Assembly (NCBI RefSeq): GCF_000372725.1
Contig: NW_005200881.1
Location: 106,112 to 170,111 of the forward strand
Source of the DNA: Emiliania huxleyi CCMP1516
Lineage: Eukaryota; Haptophyta; Isochrysidales; Noelaerhabdaceae
Length of the DNA: 64,000 nucleotides
Reading direction: 5' to 3'
The position numbers and the translations under genes are program-made. Shown piece after piece: positions 44,101-55,658 of this stretch. The notes under the pieces are model-generated. The model was given only the letters and a program-made list of their open reading frames with translations. It had not been told where the DNA came from and did not search any database. The first letter of the stretch is position 1. Each line of letters starts with the position of its first letter.

Positions 44101-47100
44101 CTGTCGGGCAGTCGGCGCAACCTCTCTCCTTACGGCTGAAGTGCTGCTCGTCGCTCACGCACCACTCGCAGAGCGGGCCCGTGTGGCCCGCATCGCAGCC
44201 TGCGCCAGCGAGAGCGTCAGCGCCCACGTCGCCGTGCTCGAGGCGGCGGCGGGAGCGCTCCACGTTTGCCGCACTTCCTGAGCCGCTGCAGTGCTCGGAG
44301 GCGACGCACTTGTGCAGCTCAGTGGTCTGGTTCGAAGCGCGCCAGAAGCCGCGCGGGACGCCGAGGGCCTCGAGAGTGGTGTTGGGCGAGCTGCAGTCGG
44401 CGTTTGGCGGGCACGGCTTGCAGTGCTCGGTCGGGGATTCGAAGATGACGGCCGGAAGGACGCTCGCGTCCTGCAGGTAGTAGCCCGCCTTGCAGATGGA
44501 GCAGGTGACGCCGCCGCCTCTGCTGCTCAAGGGATGCGGACACGGGATGCACTCGCCCTGTCCAGGGTTGGCGGCGTATGTTCCGGCTGCACATTCGCTG
44601 CAGAAGGCGCCGCCAGCGCCGGAGGAGCCAGGCTCGCAGCTATCGCACTCGGAGAGGCCTTCCGTGGCGGCAAAAGTGCCAGGCGAGCACCGCGTCGGCT
44701 TGGTGGACCCCGTGGTAGCATAGTAGCCCTTCTCGGCGAAAGTGCACTGCGAGGCGTCCTCGAGGTCCGTCCTGCTCGAATAGCTTCCCGCCTCGCACGG
44801 TAGCGGCGACGCCGCACCCGGCTTGCAATAGCTGCCAGGGACGCACGCGTGGCAACCCTTTCCACCCGTGTCGTCTTGGTATGTGCCACCCGAGCAGCTG
44901 GCGCACTCGGAGAGGCGCTCTGTGGCAGCGTAGCTGCCCGCCGCGCACTGCCTCGGAGGCGCGGCGCCGCCCGGGCACGACGAGCCCGCCGGACAATCGA
45001 AGCAGTCTGGCAAGCCGTCTCCGTCCGTCATGTTGGCGTACGTGCCCGGCTCGCACGTCGCGGGCAGCTCGAGCGACGCGCCGACCGGGCAGAAGCTGCC
45101 AAGCCCGCACGGGACGCAGTCAGCAGCGCCGGCGTCGCTCTGGTAGGTTCCCGCCTTGCAAGGCTCGCACTCGGCGTTGCCCAAGCCGAGGGAGAAGCTG
45201 CCAGCGCGGCACGCGCGCGGAACCACGGTGCCAGTGGTGCAAGCGTGGCCCTGTGGGCAAACCTCACAATCGCCCGCCGACTCGAGGTCCGTCCTGTTCG
45301 AGTAGCTGCCAGCCTCGCACGGGAGCGGCGCCGCCGCGCCCTGTGGGCAGTAGCTGCCCGGCAAACACGCCTTGCACGCCGTGGCGCCGCCGTCGTCCTG
45401 ATACTCGCCCGCAGGGCACTTCTCACAAATGCTCTGCCCCTCGCGTGCGGCAAGAGTACCCGGCGAACACGGCACCGGCTCGGTGCTGCTGGCTGAGCAG
45501 GCGTGGCCCGCACGGCAAGCGGTACACTCGTCCGGCGCGCCGAGGTCTGTGGCGTTCGAGAAGGAGCCGGCAGGACAGGGCAGTGGCGCTGACGCGCCCT
45601 CGGCACAGTAGTGCCCTCCCTCGCACTTGCGGCAGCTCAAGGCACCCGTGTCGTTCTGATATGTGCCCGGAGGGCACTTGTCGCATGCCTCCATCCGCTC
45701 GAATGGCGCGATCGTGCCCGCCGCGCACTTTGTCGGCACTGCGACGCCGCCTGCGCAGAAAAAGCCAGGCGCGCAAGGCTCGCAATCGTCCAGGCCGAGC
45801 ACCGGTTTCGAGGTGTTGCTGTTGAACGTGCCAGATGGGCAATTTGCCGGCAGCTCGAGGCTACTGCCTGCAGGGCAGAATTTACCTCTGTCGCACTCGA
45901 GGCAGCCAGACTCGCCCGGCGACGGCTGGTACGTGCCATCATCGCAAGGGGAGCACACCGCTGCTCCCCCCGTAGCGTACGTCCCCGGCGAGCACTCCGT
46001 CGGCGGCGCGCCGCCGCCACCGCACGACTGGCCCGGGGGACAGACAAAGCACTCTGGGATGCCGTCGTCGTCTGTCAAGTTGGCGTACTCGCCAGGCTTG
46101 CACGTTGCCGCCAGCTCGTTCGACGCGCCCTGCGGGCAGAAGCTGCCCGCCCGGCAGCGGATGCACGTCTCGTTGGCTGGCTGGTCCTGGGTGGGGATGG
46201 CGGAGGGGGTCGGGTGGGGAGGGCGGAGAGGGTCGGGTGGGGAGGGCGGCGGAGGAGGGCGGCGGAGAGGGCGGTAGGGAGAGGGTGTGGTGGTGGGGCG
46301 GGCGGTGGGGCAGGAGGCGGCGGGGCAAGTGGCGGGAGAGCGAAAACCTGATAGTAGCCAGCGGGGCAAAGCGTGCAGACGTCGTTGCGCAAGCCGGCCG
46401 CGACGGTACCAGACCTGCACGGCGTCGGCTCCAAGCTGCCTATGGCGCAGACGTGGCCCGGCGGGCAGTCCGCGCAGTCGCCTGCCGACGTGAGACTGGT
46501 GGCATTCGAGAATGTCCCGGCTTCGCAAGGAAACGGAATGCTGGTCCCGGGCGGGCAGAAGTGGCCGCTCGTACACGAAAGCGGCTCGAACGTCGCTTCG
46601 TGAGGGCAGTACGCCCCCGCGGGGCAGGGGCCGGCGCAAGCGCTACTCGACTGCTCGTCGGGGTCGTCAGAGCCGAGGAGACCAGCGGCGCAGGCGAAGG
46701 GGAAGTCCTGCTCGACGGGCGACGCGGGGAGCTCGTAGAGACGCTGGCCGAGGAGGCTCGGGTCGCCGCCCCGCGCGTCGTCCCAATTGCAGGGCTGCAC
46801 AAACGTCGGCTCCTGGCAGTACCAACCCTTTGGAGGCTCGTAGGTGAGCGAGCAGTCGTCTCGGTGGGCCAGACAAGCAGACTGCTGCGCCGCCTGGTAC
46901 TTTGGGTGGTATGTGCAGGCCGCGCGGAAGATTTCGCAGCGGCCGTTTGGCAGCCAGCGGCCAGATGGGGCGGGGAGAGCATAGGAGACTTCGCCCTTGA
47001 GGTTTAGAGCGCGCCCCTCCGGGGCGGCGCAGCCGTGGACGAGGGTGCCGTTGCTCAGAGTGGTGCGGCCGGACGCAGAGTAGAGGCCGCCTCCAGAGCT

Positions 47101-49956
47101 CGTTGCAACGCAATTCGAGATGGATGAGCGCGAAAGGGAGAGGCCGTCCGCCATGGTGTACACGCCGCCGCCCAGCGCAGCGATGTTGTCGCGGGCCGTG
47201 CAGTCCACCAGCGCAACGGTCGACGGCACGCAACTTTGGACCCGGTTGCAGAAGGCGTTGGAGTGGACGTTCCAGGACGGCGCGATCATGATCCCTCCGC
47301 CCATGGAGTCGGTGTCGTTGGCCACGTTCCCGTAGATCTCACAGCGTCGCAGGATCACGTCGCCCTGGATGTGGTGGATCTTGATGCCCGCCCCATTTGC
47401 CAGACCGAGGTCCACCTCGGTCGCATTACTCTGCGGCAAATAGCCCCCTGTGATCTTCAGCCCGATGAGCTCGACTGTGTCGTGCGTGCTGGAGGTGTAG
47501 GGGCTATGACCAAGCGTATTGGTACGCCCAAAGTCGACAAAGATGGCGCGGCGCCCACGGGATCCTGCAGACGCGCCGCGTGCATCAATCACCGCCGTGC
47601 CCGGCACCTGAGCTTCGAGGACGAGGCCGCGGAAGATGCACAGCGCGGAGTTTTGGCCCTCTTCGGTAAGCCTCGCTATGCCGTTGAATGATGAGGTGCA
47701 GTCCGCACTCGTGTCAAAGGCGTACGTTCCTGGTCTGAGAACAATGCGGCTGGCCGTCACGTCTTCGACTGCCAAACGGAGCTCCTCGCTCGAGCTGACA
47801 ACTCGTGTCGGCGGCGGAGGGGCGGGCGGCGGCGGCGGCGTTACAGGTGGCGAGGGCGGTGGAACCGGCGGTGGCGGTGGTGGGGAAGGCGACGGTGCCG
47901 AGGGCGGAGGTGGAGAGGGAGGCGGCGGCGGCGAGGGTGGCGGAGGCGTGGGCGGCAAGGGTGGCGGGGGGAAAGGCGGCGGTAAGGGCGGCGGAGGCGG
48001 CGGCGGCAACCGGGGTGTCGGTGGCGGAGCCTGTGGCATGCCCTCTGGAATGGCGGGCGGGGCGGGCGGCGACGGCGAGGGCGGGGGCGGGGGGGGCGGC
48101 GGCAACGTCGGTGGCGGTGGGGAAGGCGGTGGTAGCGATGGCGGCAGCGAGGGCGGAGGCGGGCTGGGGCGCGGAAGAGAAGGCGGCGGCGGCGACGGCG
48201 GCGGCGACGCGAAGTTGCGCTCGTAGCAGTGGGCGGACCACGTCGCGTAGCCAACTTTGGAGAAATCCGGAACGCAAGCATCGCAGCCAATGTTGCCCCA
48301 GTTTTGGTCGCAGCCATCCTCACCTTGGGGGCTGGCGTACGTGGATTGGGCCGCCCTGCAGTCCTCCACATCCTTAAAGTGGAGCCAGCACGCGGACCGG
48401 GTAAGGTGGAATGACGTTGCGCCGCACTTGTCGCTGCGGCTGCACAGCTCCTGGCACGCCCCGGCTGCGCTGCCCATCTCTTCGATAAACCACCCCTGGC
48501 ACTCGCCGTCGGTTTCGAGCTTGACATAGGGCGGCGGCGACGCTGCGCGGCTGGTGGGAGGGGCACTGGAGGTGGCTTGGGCGGCCCTCCGCCGCCGCTC
48601 GGCGCGCCCAAGGTGCAGTGGCAGCCCCCGCCAGGGTGCTTCGAGCGGCCCGCTTAGCTCCGTGGCCACGCTTTCGAGGAAGGTCGGCTGATTCGCGGAG
48701 GCTGTGATCTCCTCCGCAGCCGGCCCTCCCTCGGCGTGGACGAGGGTCACGCGTACCCTGCTATCGCCGAGGTCCTCGAGGGTTATCTGCTCGGCAGTGA
48801 CATTCACAGGCGGACTCCCGGCGGCGAAAGACTCGAGCACGGCAGCCTTGACGGCATCCAAATCGAGGGCGGCCAGCGCGCGCTGCCGGCGGGTCGTGCT
48901 CAGCGGCAAAGGTGAGGGCGGTGGCGACGGGGGAGGCGGCAAGGCCGACGCGGATGGAGGCGGCGGCAAGAGCGAGGCGGAGGGAGGTGGCGGCAACGGT
49001 GGAATCGAGGGTGGCTTCAGCGTCGGCAGCGGCAGACCCGGAGGAAGGGGGTCACCTTTGTCGACGAGCGGCGCAGAGGGCGGTGGTGATGTTGGAGGCG
49101 AGACTGGCAGTGGGCGAGGGGGCGGCGAGGGAGGCGGCGAGGGCGCCCTGCCGGGTGGGACCGGCGGCGGCGAAGAAAGCACGAGCGGTGGCGTCGGCAC
49201 GCTCTCACTGTTCACGCTCACCCGTCGCGGCAGGTGGCGCATCGTGTGCGGCGGAGCAAAGGGGAGTCGGAGCGGCGCGTCCTCCTCCCCAGTCGGCTCC
49301 TGCAGAGCCCGCGATCCCAGCGGTGGGCTCGAATCACGAGCCGGCATGTCCGCCCGAGTGCAAAAGCGCCAGTCGCGAGCCTCTGGAAGATACTCGAGGG
49401 TCTGCAGTCCGCGGGGGGGGGGGAGGATGAGGAAGCGAGGGTGCACCCGGGTGGGGGTGTGGGGGCGCGGGCGCGCGCGTTCGGGAGCGAAGTCGGGCAG
49501 ATCAGGAATCCGGCCCTGCCGAGCACGCACTCCATGTGCTCCTCGTTGTCGTGGAAGAAGGGGAAACGGCACGGGCAGTCGGAGAAGTCAAACTCGCCCG
49601 AGTCCTCGCACGGCGTCGGAGAGGCGGAGCCGACGAGCCCCTTGGCGAGGAAGAAGCGGAGCTGGTCGTAGCTCATGTACACGTCGTCTTCTCTCCGGGC
49701 CCAGCTCCCGGACCATCGGTCGCGCGGGCTCGGCCGGCGCTGCCGGTCCTCGGCAGCACACGTGTCGCATGCCAGCCTGCAGGCCCGGCGAAAGTGCAGT
49801 CCTACGACGTCCTGTCGCAAGCATGCCCTTCTGACCGCCGCGGATGCGCACTGCGGCGGATCGGCTTGGCCCGCGCACAACTCCGACATGTACGGCGGTG
49901 AGGCCAGCGGTGGCGAGGCCGGCGGCGGCTGCAGCGGCAGCGGCGGCGGCAGCGGA

Positions 49957-50019
<63 letters not shown>

Positions 50020-52522
50020 ATCGGTGGTGGCGAGGGCGACGGCGGTGGCGGCGAGGTCGATGGCCGTGGAGACGCGGGCAGGGGCGGCGGACGCTGCTCG
50101 CTGCCGACGTCGCCGATGACGCGCTCCATGTACGCGAAGTAGGCGGTCGGCGTCGGGTCGACAGGGTCAGGCAGGCGCTTGTTGGCAGCCTCGAGCGCGC
50201 GGCAGAACTCGGAGCGGACGTCGGTGCGGTAGACGGTCTGCGCCTGCAGGTAGTGCCTGTTCGCGGCCGGCAGAATGCCCGCTCGCACGCGCGACACCTC
50301 GTCGCGGCACTCGCGCCCACAGGACTCGGAGTCGAAGTCGAGGAATGGGCTGATGGGGAGCAGCCGGGCCCCCGCCGCGTCGGTGTCGACGGGCAGCTTG
50401 AAGTTTCTCGCGAGCGTGAAGTCTGAGGTCACCTGCATGAACCAGTCGGTGCTGATGTTCGCCTTGCAGATGTCCCACCATGCCGAGACGGACGTGTCGC
50501 GCAGCCCAATCTCCACGGGGACACCGGAGGAGCCGTCGCAGAGGGAGCTATCCACGTCTTCCTCCTCCTCCGGCAGTCCGCTGCGGCAAAGGCGGAAGTG
50601 GCGCGTGGCGCGGCGCAAGAAGGACATGGCCGCCCTCGCGGCCGACCCCGCCTCGTTGGTGAGCACGGCGACGCGGCTGAAGGGGAGGGGCGAGCCCGCG
50701 CACGCGGGGCGGGCGAGGTGCTCCTCCGCCGCCTGCGGGGCCAAGCAAGGTGCAACGGTTAGGTGAATGTCTCCACGCAAACCAGTGGTGGGGCAGGGGA
50801 GGGGAGAGGGTGGGGGGCAGACCCGCAGGCTCGCGAGGAGCCGGTCGATGTCCCCGTCGCCAAAGTCGGAGATGAGGAGGGTGAGGGAGGTGCCCGCGCC
50901 CGCGGCGAGCATGCTCCGCGGATAAGACCCCGCCCGGTCGGCTCCGAGCCCTGTCGGCGGGCAGCCGGGCACCGGCCACTCTTGCAGGTAGACCGCCCCG
51001 TGGGCGAGAACGACGGTGTCGGGGATGTCACGCGGGACGGTCAGCGTGGCGGCGAGGTTCGAGATCAGCGGCGTCGTCTTGTAGCCGTACACCCGCTCCG
51101 CCTCTTCGAGGCTGACGTTCCTGTCGCCGAAGAGCCCCTCGGACAGCTGCACGTCGAAGGAGGAGTGTTTGACGGTCGTCCAGAGCTCGTCGCTGTACTG
51201 GGAGAGCGCCTCCAAAAGGAAGGGGTGAGACACATTGTACACGGCGTTGCCGTTGAGGTGGCGCCGCAGCGTGACGGGGATCTCCTCGTCGGAGAAGGAG
51301 TCCCAGTTGGAGCCGCGGTAGGTGGAGCCGAGGACGGAGAAGGGCCTCTGCGCGTGCATGTCACGCATCAGCCGGTCGAGCCAGAAGCGCGCCCTGGCGA
51401 GAGGGGGAGGGGAGGGGGGGGGGGGGTTGGGGTTGGGTGGCTCATCTGGTCGGAGGCTCTTTGCCGGTGTGTCTCTTTGCCGGTGTGTGGGTAAGGGGCG
51501 CGGAAGGGGGAGGGTGTGTGTGCCAGGAGGGTGGGGGGGGGGGGGGGGGGGGTGAAGACTGGGCGTGGCGGAAGTGTGAACTCTGCAGGGCTCGGCGAGG
51601 GCGCACAGCGGCACGCTGTCCGGATCCATGTAGTAGACGGTCGTCCCTGGGCGAGCGGAGTAGTACGCAAGCATGCGGTAGAACTGCACGCTCGGCCCCG
51701 AGCTCCAGGCGACCTCAGAGCCCGCCGTGTCGCGCGTGTAGCGGTCCTGCGCCTCGGTCAGGTTTCCGCCGAGCAGAGACACGGAGCCGAAGCAGCGCCT
51801 CCACGGCTTGGACGAGGCGCCCTGGAGGAACGCCTCGAGGGACGGCCAGGCCGGCGTGCCTCGGAGCTCGCGGATGCTCTTCGAGTAGTAGAGCACCAGC
51901 GGCGGGGCGGGCGCAAACCCAGCGCCGACCGCAGCGCACGGAGCCACCACCTCCCATCGAGCGAACGAGCCGATCAGCTTTGACGCGTCGTGCGTGGCGA
52001 AGGGGCGGACGATGGCGAGTGCAGCTGGCGGTGAAAATGGCGGCGGTGCTGGCAGCGGCGGTGGTGGCGACGTTGGCGAGGGTGGTCCCCACTCGTCGTC
52101 CTCCTTGTCGTCCTCCTCCCCGTCTGGCGGTGGGGCCGGTGGCGGTCAGGTGTGTCATGCGAGAGCGAAGGGAAGTCGGGGGCATGGCGGCGGAAGCGAG
52201 GGTGGGCAGTGTGAGGGGCGTGGAGGGTGGGAATACCGTCGCCCGGCGAGGTCGCCAGCGGCACAGCCTGCCCGGCTGGGATGGCCGACGGGGCGTGCGG
52301 AACCAGAAGGGGATTGCCCGACATTGGCGGTAGTGACGGCCACTCTTGTGGCTGTTGCTGAGCTGGAATCGAAGCGAGCGCGGGAAGTAGTACCAGCAGT
52401 CCTGCGCGCCACAGGAGTCCAAAAGAAGCGGGCGCTCGACGAAAGGCGAATGGCGTGACCGCCACGGCGCAGAGCCTGACCAGAGCACCAACTGCGAGCC
52501 CGGTGGCCGCCGTCGTCGGCAT
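41159..52522 (-). CDS. Giant multidomain membrane protein ending in TIR + TIR-like module
   Basis: Exons: 52522 to about 52100, about 52045-51592, 51393-50823, 50732-49527, 49401-46348 and 46186-41159, over 3,000 residues. In order: signal anchor (MPTTAATGLAVGALVRLCAV); glycosyltransferase-like region with YYMDPDSVPLC; ShKT-like Cys module (ELCAGQADPPQC ... CDTC); FN2-like module (CRFPFFHDNEEHMEC / RDWRFCTR) split by intron 49526-49402; Pro-rich linkers; a PAN/apple-like module (CQGWFIEEMGSAAGACQELC); a beta-helix; about a dozen GCC2/GCC3 Cys-rich repeats (CPAGSFSNATDL type); roughly eight TM helices with a DxDGDG calcium-binding-type insertion (DADGDGIPD, DTDGDGEVTVSEL); TIR; a second TIR-like domain; and a 12-residue tandem repeat tail. 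One gene is favoured because the FN2 exon is continuous with the downstream frame and only the upstream half has a signal sequence. Two genes remain possible. The first intron border is unresolved. Confidence 0.7.
41245..41402 (-). repeat. 36-bp tandem repeat coding a 12-residue tail unit
   Basis: Four to five copies of a 36-bp unit encode SRRQSEGSDLEQ at the extreme C-terminus of the giant TIR protein. The units are almost identical in DNA, so copy number probably varies between alleles. Confidence 0.9.
41500..42585 (-). other. TIR and TIR-like module of the giant protein
   Basis: TIR: HFHGFISHIWSTGQDQTHTI (strand A/box 1), VRIWLDVDCLENLGALEESV (box 2 region), TTFLVFLSVGYFKSRNCRRE (strand D and the NC..EL motif holding the glutamate that is catalytic in NAD-cleaving TIRs), then RPFIPIHEAD. 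Second domain: PVTILVCRDNDGAWSVAEEV, HHVLLLYMTSRLWYDPDGTV and ARLVQAAMDRNITIAMVHEQ, a TIR-like fold without the glutamate motif. The same pair is found at 58130-59200. Confidence 0.75.
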
Positions 52523-52669
52523 GTGCACCTGGGAGACCGCCGGTTTTCACAAGCTAAAGAAAGAAACTAAAATCGGAGGACAAGCACGCCGGTTTTTCGA
52601 TGGTTTTATTTTGTCTGCGAACTCCTCCATCGCCCGTATCTTCTACAGGTATCTGAGGCATCACACGTT

Positions 52670-52678
52670 ACTTTATAG
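52670..52678 (-). promoter_or_regulatory. TATA box for the giant TIR gene
   Basis: Minus strand reads cactataaagtaac, with TATAAA 150 bp upstream of ATG 52522. The distance leaves room for a roughly 120-nt leader. Confidence 0.4.
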
Positions 52679-52781
52679 TGCGCCGTATTTCGCCTTTTCT
52701 TTATCGACGCCGACTTTTTCGGTTTTTCGGTTTTCGTTTAGAGGCACCGCCTCCGTAAAAAAAGACAGACCCTCGCCTGAA

Positions 52782-52953
52782 TAAGACACACCGACTTTGA
52801 CCGTGTGCCATTTCCGAACGGCTTCGAGTTGCGCCCCTTCCGGCTTGATGCCTAACAGAGCTCAGTCTACAGTCAGGTCTCTCACTCATCCAAGGCGGAA
52901 GCCGCAACTCGTAGCCGTTCGGGAATGGCACGTTGTCAAAGTCAGTTGTCTTA
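52782..52953. repeat. Foldback (hairpin) element
   Basis: 52782-52838 (taagacacaccgactttgac ... gaacggcttcgagttgcg) and 52898-52953 are imperfect reverse complements (roughly 47 of 56 paired) around a 59-bp loop. Transcribed in either direction this gives a long hairpin. It is either a small foldback element or a hairpin RNA source. It lies 260 bp upstream of the giant TIR gene. Confidence 0.75.
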
Positions 52954-53744
52954 GGTTAGGTTAGGTAGGAAGGTGAAGAACACGCCAGGCTCGGACTGGA
53001 CACCAACGCGGTATGGGTGGACGCGAGACAGATGATGACGACACGCACGAGCGACACACAGACACAAACAGGCTCACAAGACACACAGCCAGTTGGCTGC
53101 CACACACCCTGAGTTGGCGTACACATAACTCAGGGCCACCGTCCTCCCTGTCCGCTGTCGCCCCCCCCCCAGCCAGCACACACGGTGCCACAAGGGCACA
53201 AACAAGGGCACAACAGGCGACAGGGAGTAACGTGCGAGGCTAGAGCAGACCGCTCCACCTCCGCCGACCGCAAACGGCAAGGCACGGACAAGACCGTGTG
53301 TGGGGTCTTGTGAGTGAGGCGTCTATGGACTATGGACCCTCCCTCACCAGGCTAGCGGCCTACTGCTAGCCCTAACTCGCACTCATGGGTGGTGTCCGTT
53401 CATTGTATGAGTGTATGCGAGCAGAAGCGCGTTGTCTTCTGGGTGGAAGCTTATTCAAAGAGGCGGTGCCTCACCTCGCGAGCGGGACTCGAACACTCGA
53501 TCTCCCCTCTGGGTGGGTGGGGTCCCTCACTCAGCAGCGTGTACCTCGATCCTGTACCGTGTTTATTATGACCCCCCCAATGAGCACACCAGCAAGGGAG
53601 GGCGAGACGATCGAGGGGTCCCGTACCATGCGGAATCGACCCTATCCAGTGCTCAAGTGCTCAAGAAGGTGAGGAAGTTTCCGTGCAAGCGAGCGCCAAG
53701 CTTTCGCGCCGAGTAGGCCCGACTTCCTGGTTGCTGTGACAGTG
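52954..53744. other. Intergenic with R2 repeat
   Basis: Nothing coding up to the plastid gene at 53745. It contains a run of ac-rich sequence (53040-53130) and R2 copy 3 (53532-53665) preceded by a tRNA-like B box on the minus strand (gttcgagtcccgc, about 53482-53494). Confidence 0.5.
53440..53665 (-). repeat. Dispersed repeat R2, copy 3, with possible tRNA-derived head
   Basis: 53532-53665 matches the other R2 copies. Read on the minus strand, R2 continues into tgctgagtgaggg (A-box-like, 53530 region) and, about 30 bp further, gttcgagtcccgc (B-box-like). This spacing is typical of pol III promoters, so R2 may be a tRNA-derived SINE. The head is not clearly present in the copy at 37774. Confidence 0.5.
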
Positions 53745-55158
53745 ATGGCCCCTTGGTCCCTGTCCTCCATCGCCGCTCTGCTACTTCTCGCGGCGGCATC
53801 GGCCTTCCGCGTTCCCTCACCAAGCGCGCCAGGCCGCCCGGCCGTGCGGGCGCACGCGCCCCGCCTCGTCGCCAGCACGCCGCTGCGCGACGATGACATC
53901 ATCAACGCGTTGGCGGACGAAAAGTATGCGATGGACATCTCTTCGATCACAACTGGCAGCGAGCTGGAGACGTACATCGGCCAGGGCTCTGGCGTCAACG
54001 AGGGCGCCGGCATCGGCAAGCTCGCCGGCTGGGTGAAGGGCGCAGTCGGCCGCTACCTCGCGTGGAAGAACCGGCCCGTGTACGAGGAGCTGTGGAAGAT
54101 CATCGAGGACGATCTGCTGGGGATGGTGCAGGCGCACGAGCCCAAGCTCGAGCAGCGGCGCACCTGGTTCTCCGAGCCTGGCGCTTCGCCCAGCGCGCAC
54201 ACGTTTGCGACGGCCGACGGCAAGTGCGAAGGCACAGTCGCGGGGTACAAGGGGGGCAAGATCGACTGGATCACGACGTGCAAGTTCTTCTCGAAGGAGC
54301 TGGGCTTCGGGAACCTGCGCATCGACGGCTGGGCCAACCGCGAGACCCGCGCGCCGCACGTGGCGGTCCACCTCTGCATCGTCTTCAATGTGCGCCGGCA
54401 GAGGGAGGGAGCGAGGAGGCGGGCAGGGAGAGGAGGAGGCACCTCTGCGGCGTCTTCCATCGTGCAGCCTGCAGAGAGACGGAATGCCCTCTGAATCCCC
54501 GCCGTCCGGTCGCGGGCCCTTGCTCCGCCTTGGCCCTCGCGCCCTCTCCTCGCCACACCCCCTCCCCACCCCCTCGGCGCGGCGGCAGGTCCTCTTCATC
54601 TACATCGGCTGCCCGCCGCGCACCAACCTCGTCCTCGACGACGCGTACAACGACCACGTCTACGGCACGGCGCGCAAGTCGACCGGCCGCTCGCTCAACG
54701 ACGTCCACGTCGACTGCGTCGAGGACAAGCGCTTCAAGCAGTACGTCTCCAAGTCGCACGTCGTCAACGCCTTCATGGTGACGCCAACCAGCACTTGCCC
54801 CCGCACCCGTTCTCGCTGCTGTGAGACGGCGGCACGGCGGCTGTAGGTCGCGCCGACGACGCTGCTCTACACGATCCCCTTCACCAAGAAGACCTTCGCA
54901 AAGGTTCGCTCGCTCGCGATGGAGTACATGACCGCCTGGCTCGAGCTGCTCGACGAGACGGAGGGCGTCCTCGTCGACGGCATCGACACGCGCGAGACGC
55001 AGACCGAGCTGCTGCAGCTCGACGTGCGGACGCGCCAGTTCTGCGGCCGCGACCCAGACACGAAGAACGTCGCCAACATCTTTGGCCTCGAGAAGACGGA
55101 CAAGCTCGTGCGCACGCTCTGGGGCGACCCCGACGACCCGATCTGGCAGTCGCGCTGA
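53745..55158 (+). CDS. Red chlorophyll catabolite reductase (RCCR), plastid-targeted
   Basis: Exons 53745-54389, 54589-54777 and 54847-55158, all phase 0 with GT-AG introns, give 381 residues. The leader MAPWSLSSIAALLLLAAASA is a signal peptide followed by F at an ASAF cleavage motif and a Ser/Arg/Pro transit region, the bipartite presequence of red-lineage secondary plastids. The body has RCCR landmarks: FNVLFIYIGCPPRTNLVLDD then AYNDHVYG, a SPT-like SHVVNAFMVAPTTLLYTIPF, FAKVRSLAMEYMTAWLELLD and the C-terminal NVANIFGLEKTDKLVRTL. RCCR reduces red chlorophyll catabolite in the plastid, after pheophorbide a oxygenase opens the ring. In algae the role of RCCR-like proteins is less clear. Assigned by motif recognition. 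Confidence 0.8.
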
Positions 55159-55658
55159 CGCGGCCGCCGGCGACGGGCGCGCGCGCCGTGCTGCGTGTGG
55201 GGAAGTGGACGAGCTGCGACTCGAAGCCGCGACGGGGAGCGGCGAGCGGGCTGGTCGTATGTTGGGTCGTTTGTATATATTTTGGTTTGCGCTTCCCACC
55301 CCGATCCCCGTCGTGTGCTCAAGTGAACTGGTGCCGCGAGCACAAGAGCTTACAGGAGCTTACAAGGAACCCTCAAAAAAGAAAAGAAATCCCGCGACGA
55401 ATGTGTTGCCCCCTGTCTGGCTCCCTGCTCAGTCGTGATCGGTGTGCGTGCTACTGAATTCGCTACTTTCATACGCCTCGCATGCCGACTGTCTGCACGC
55501 GCCGCTCTTGGAGGCGCTCCCACTGGCGCGTGCGGCCGCGCTCAAGCCACCATGGCTTCGCCGAGGCACCAGGGCCGACCGGAAAAGCAACCCACAACGG
55601 CACAGCAAGCCGAGCCGTGCCAGCTAGAAAAGGCCCAGCGGCAGCGAGCGTGCCCAGG
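55159..55658. other. Spacer between RCCR and PRMT genes
   Basis: 3' UTR of the RCCR gene and the 5' region of the PRMT gene. tatatattttgg at about 55273 and an A-rich aaaaaagaaaagaaa at 55375-55389 are the only features. An in-frame ATG at 55482 could extend the PRMT by 59 Ser/Arg-rich residues. Confidence 0.45.

Noticed and set aside
46187-46347. Pro-rich segment of the giant protein as coding
   Set aside because: GT-AG borders and a clean junction YYQ/DQPANETCIRC restore the Cys-repeat spacing, so it is an intron.
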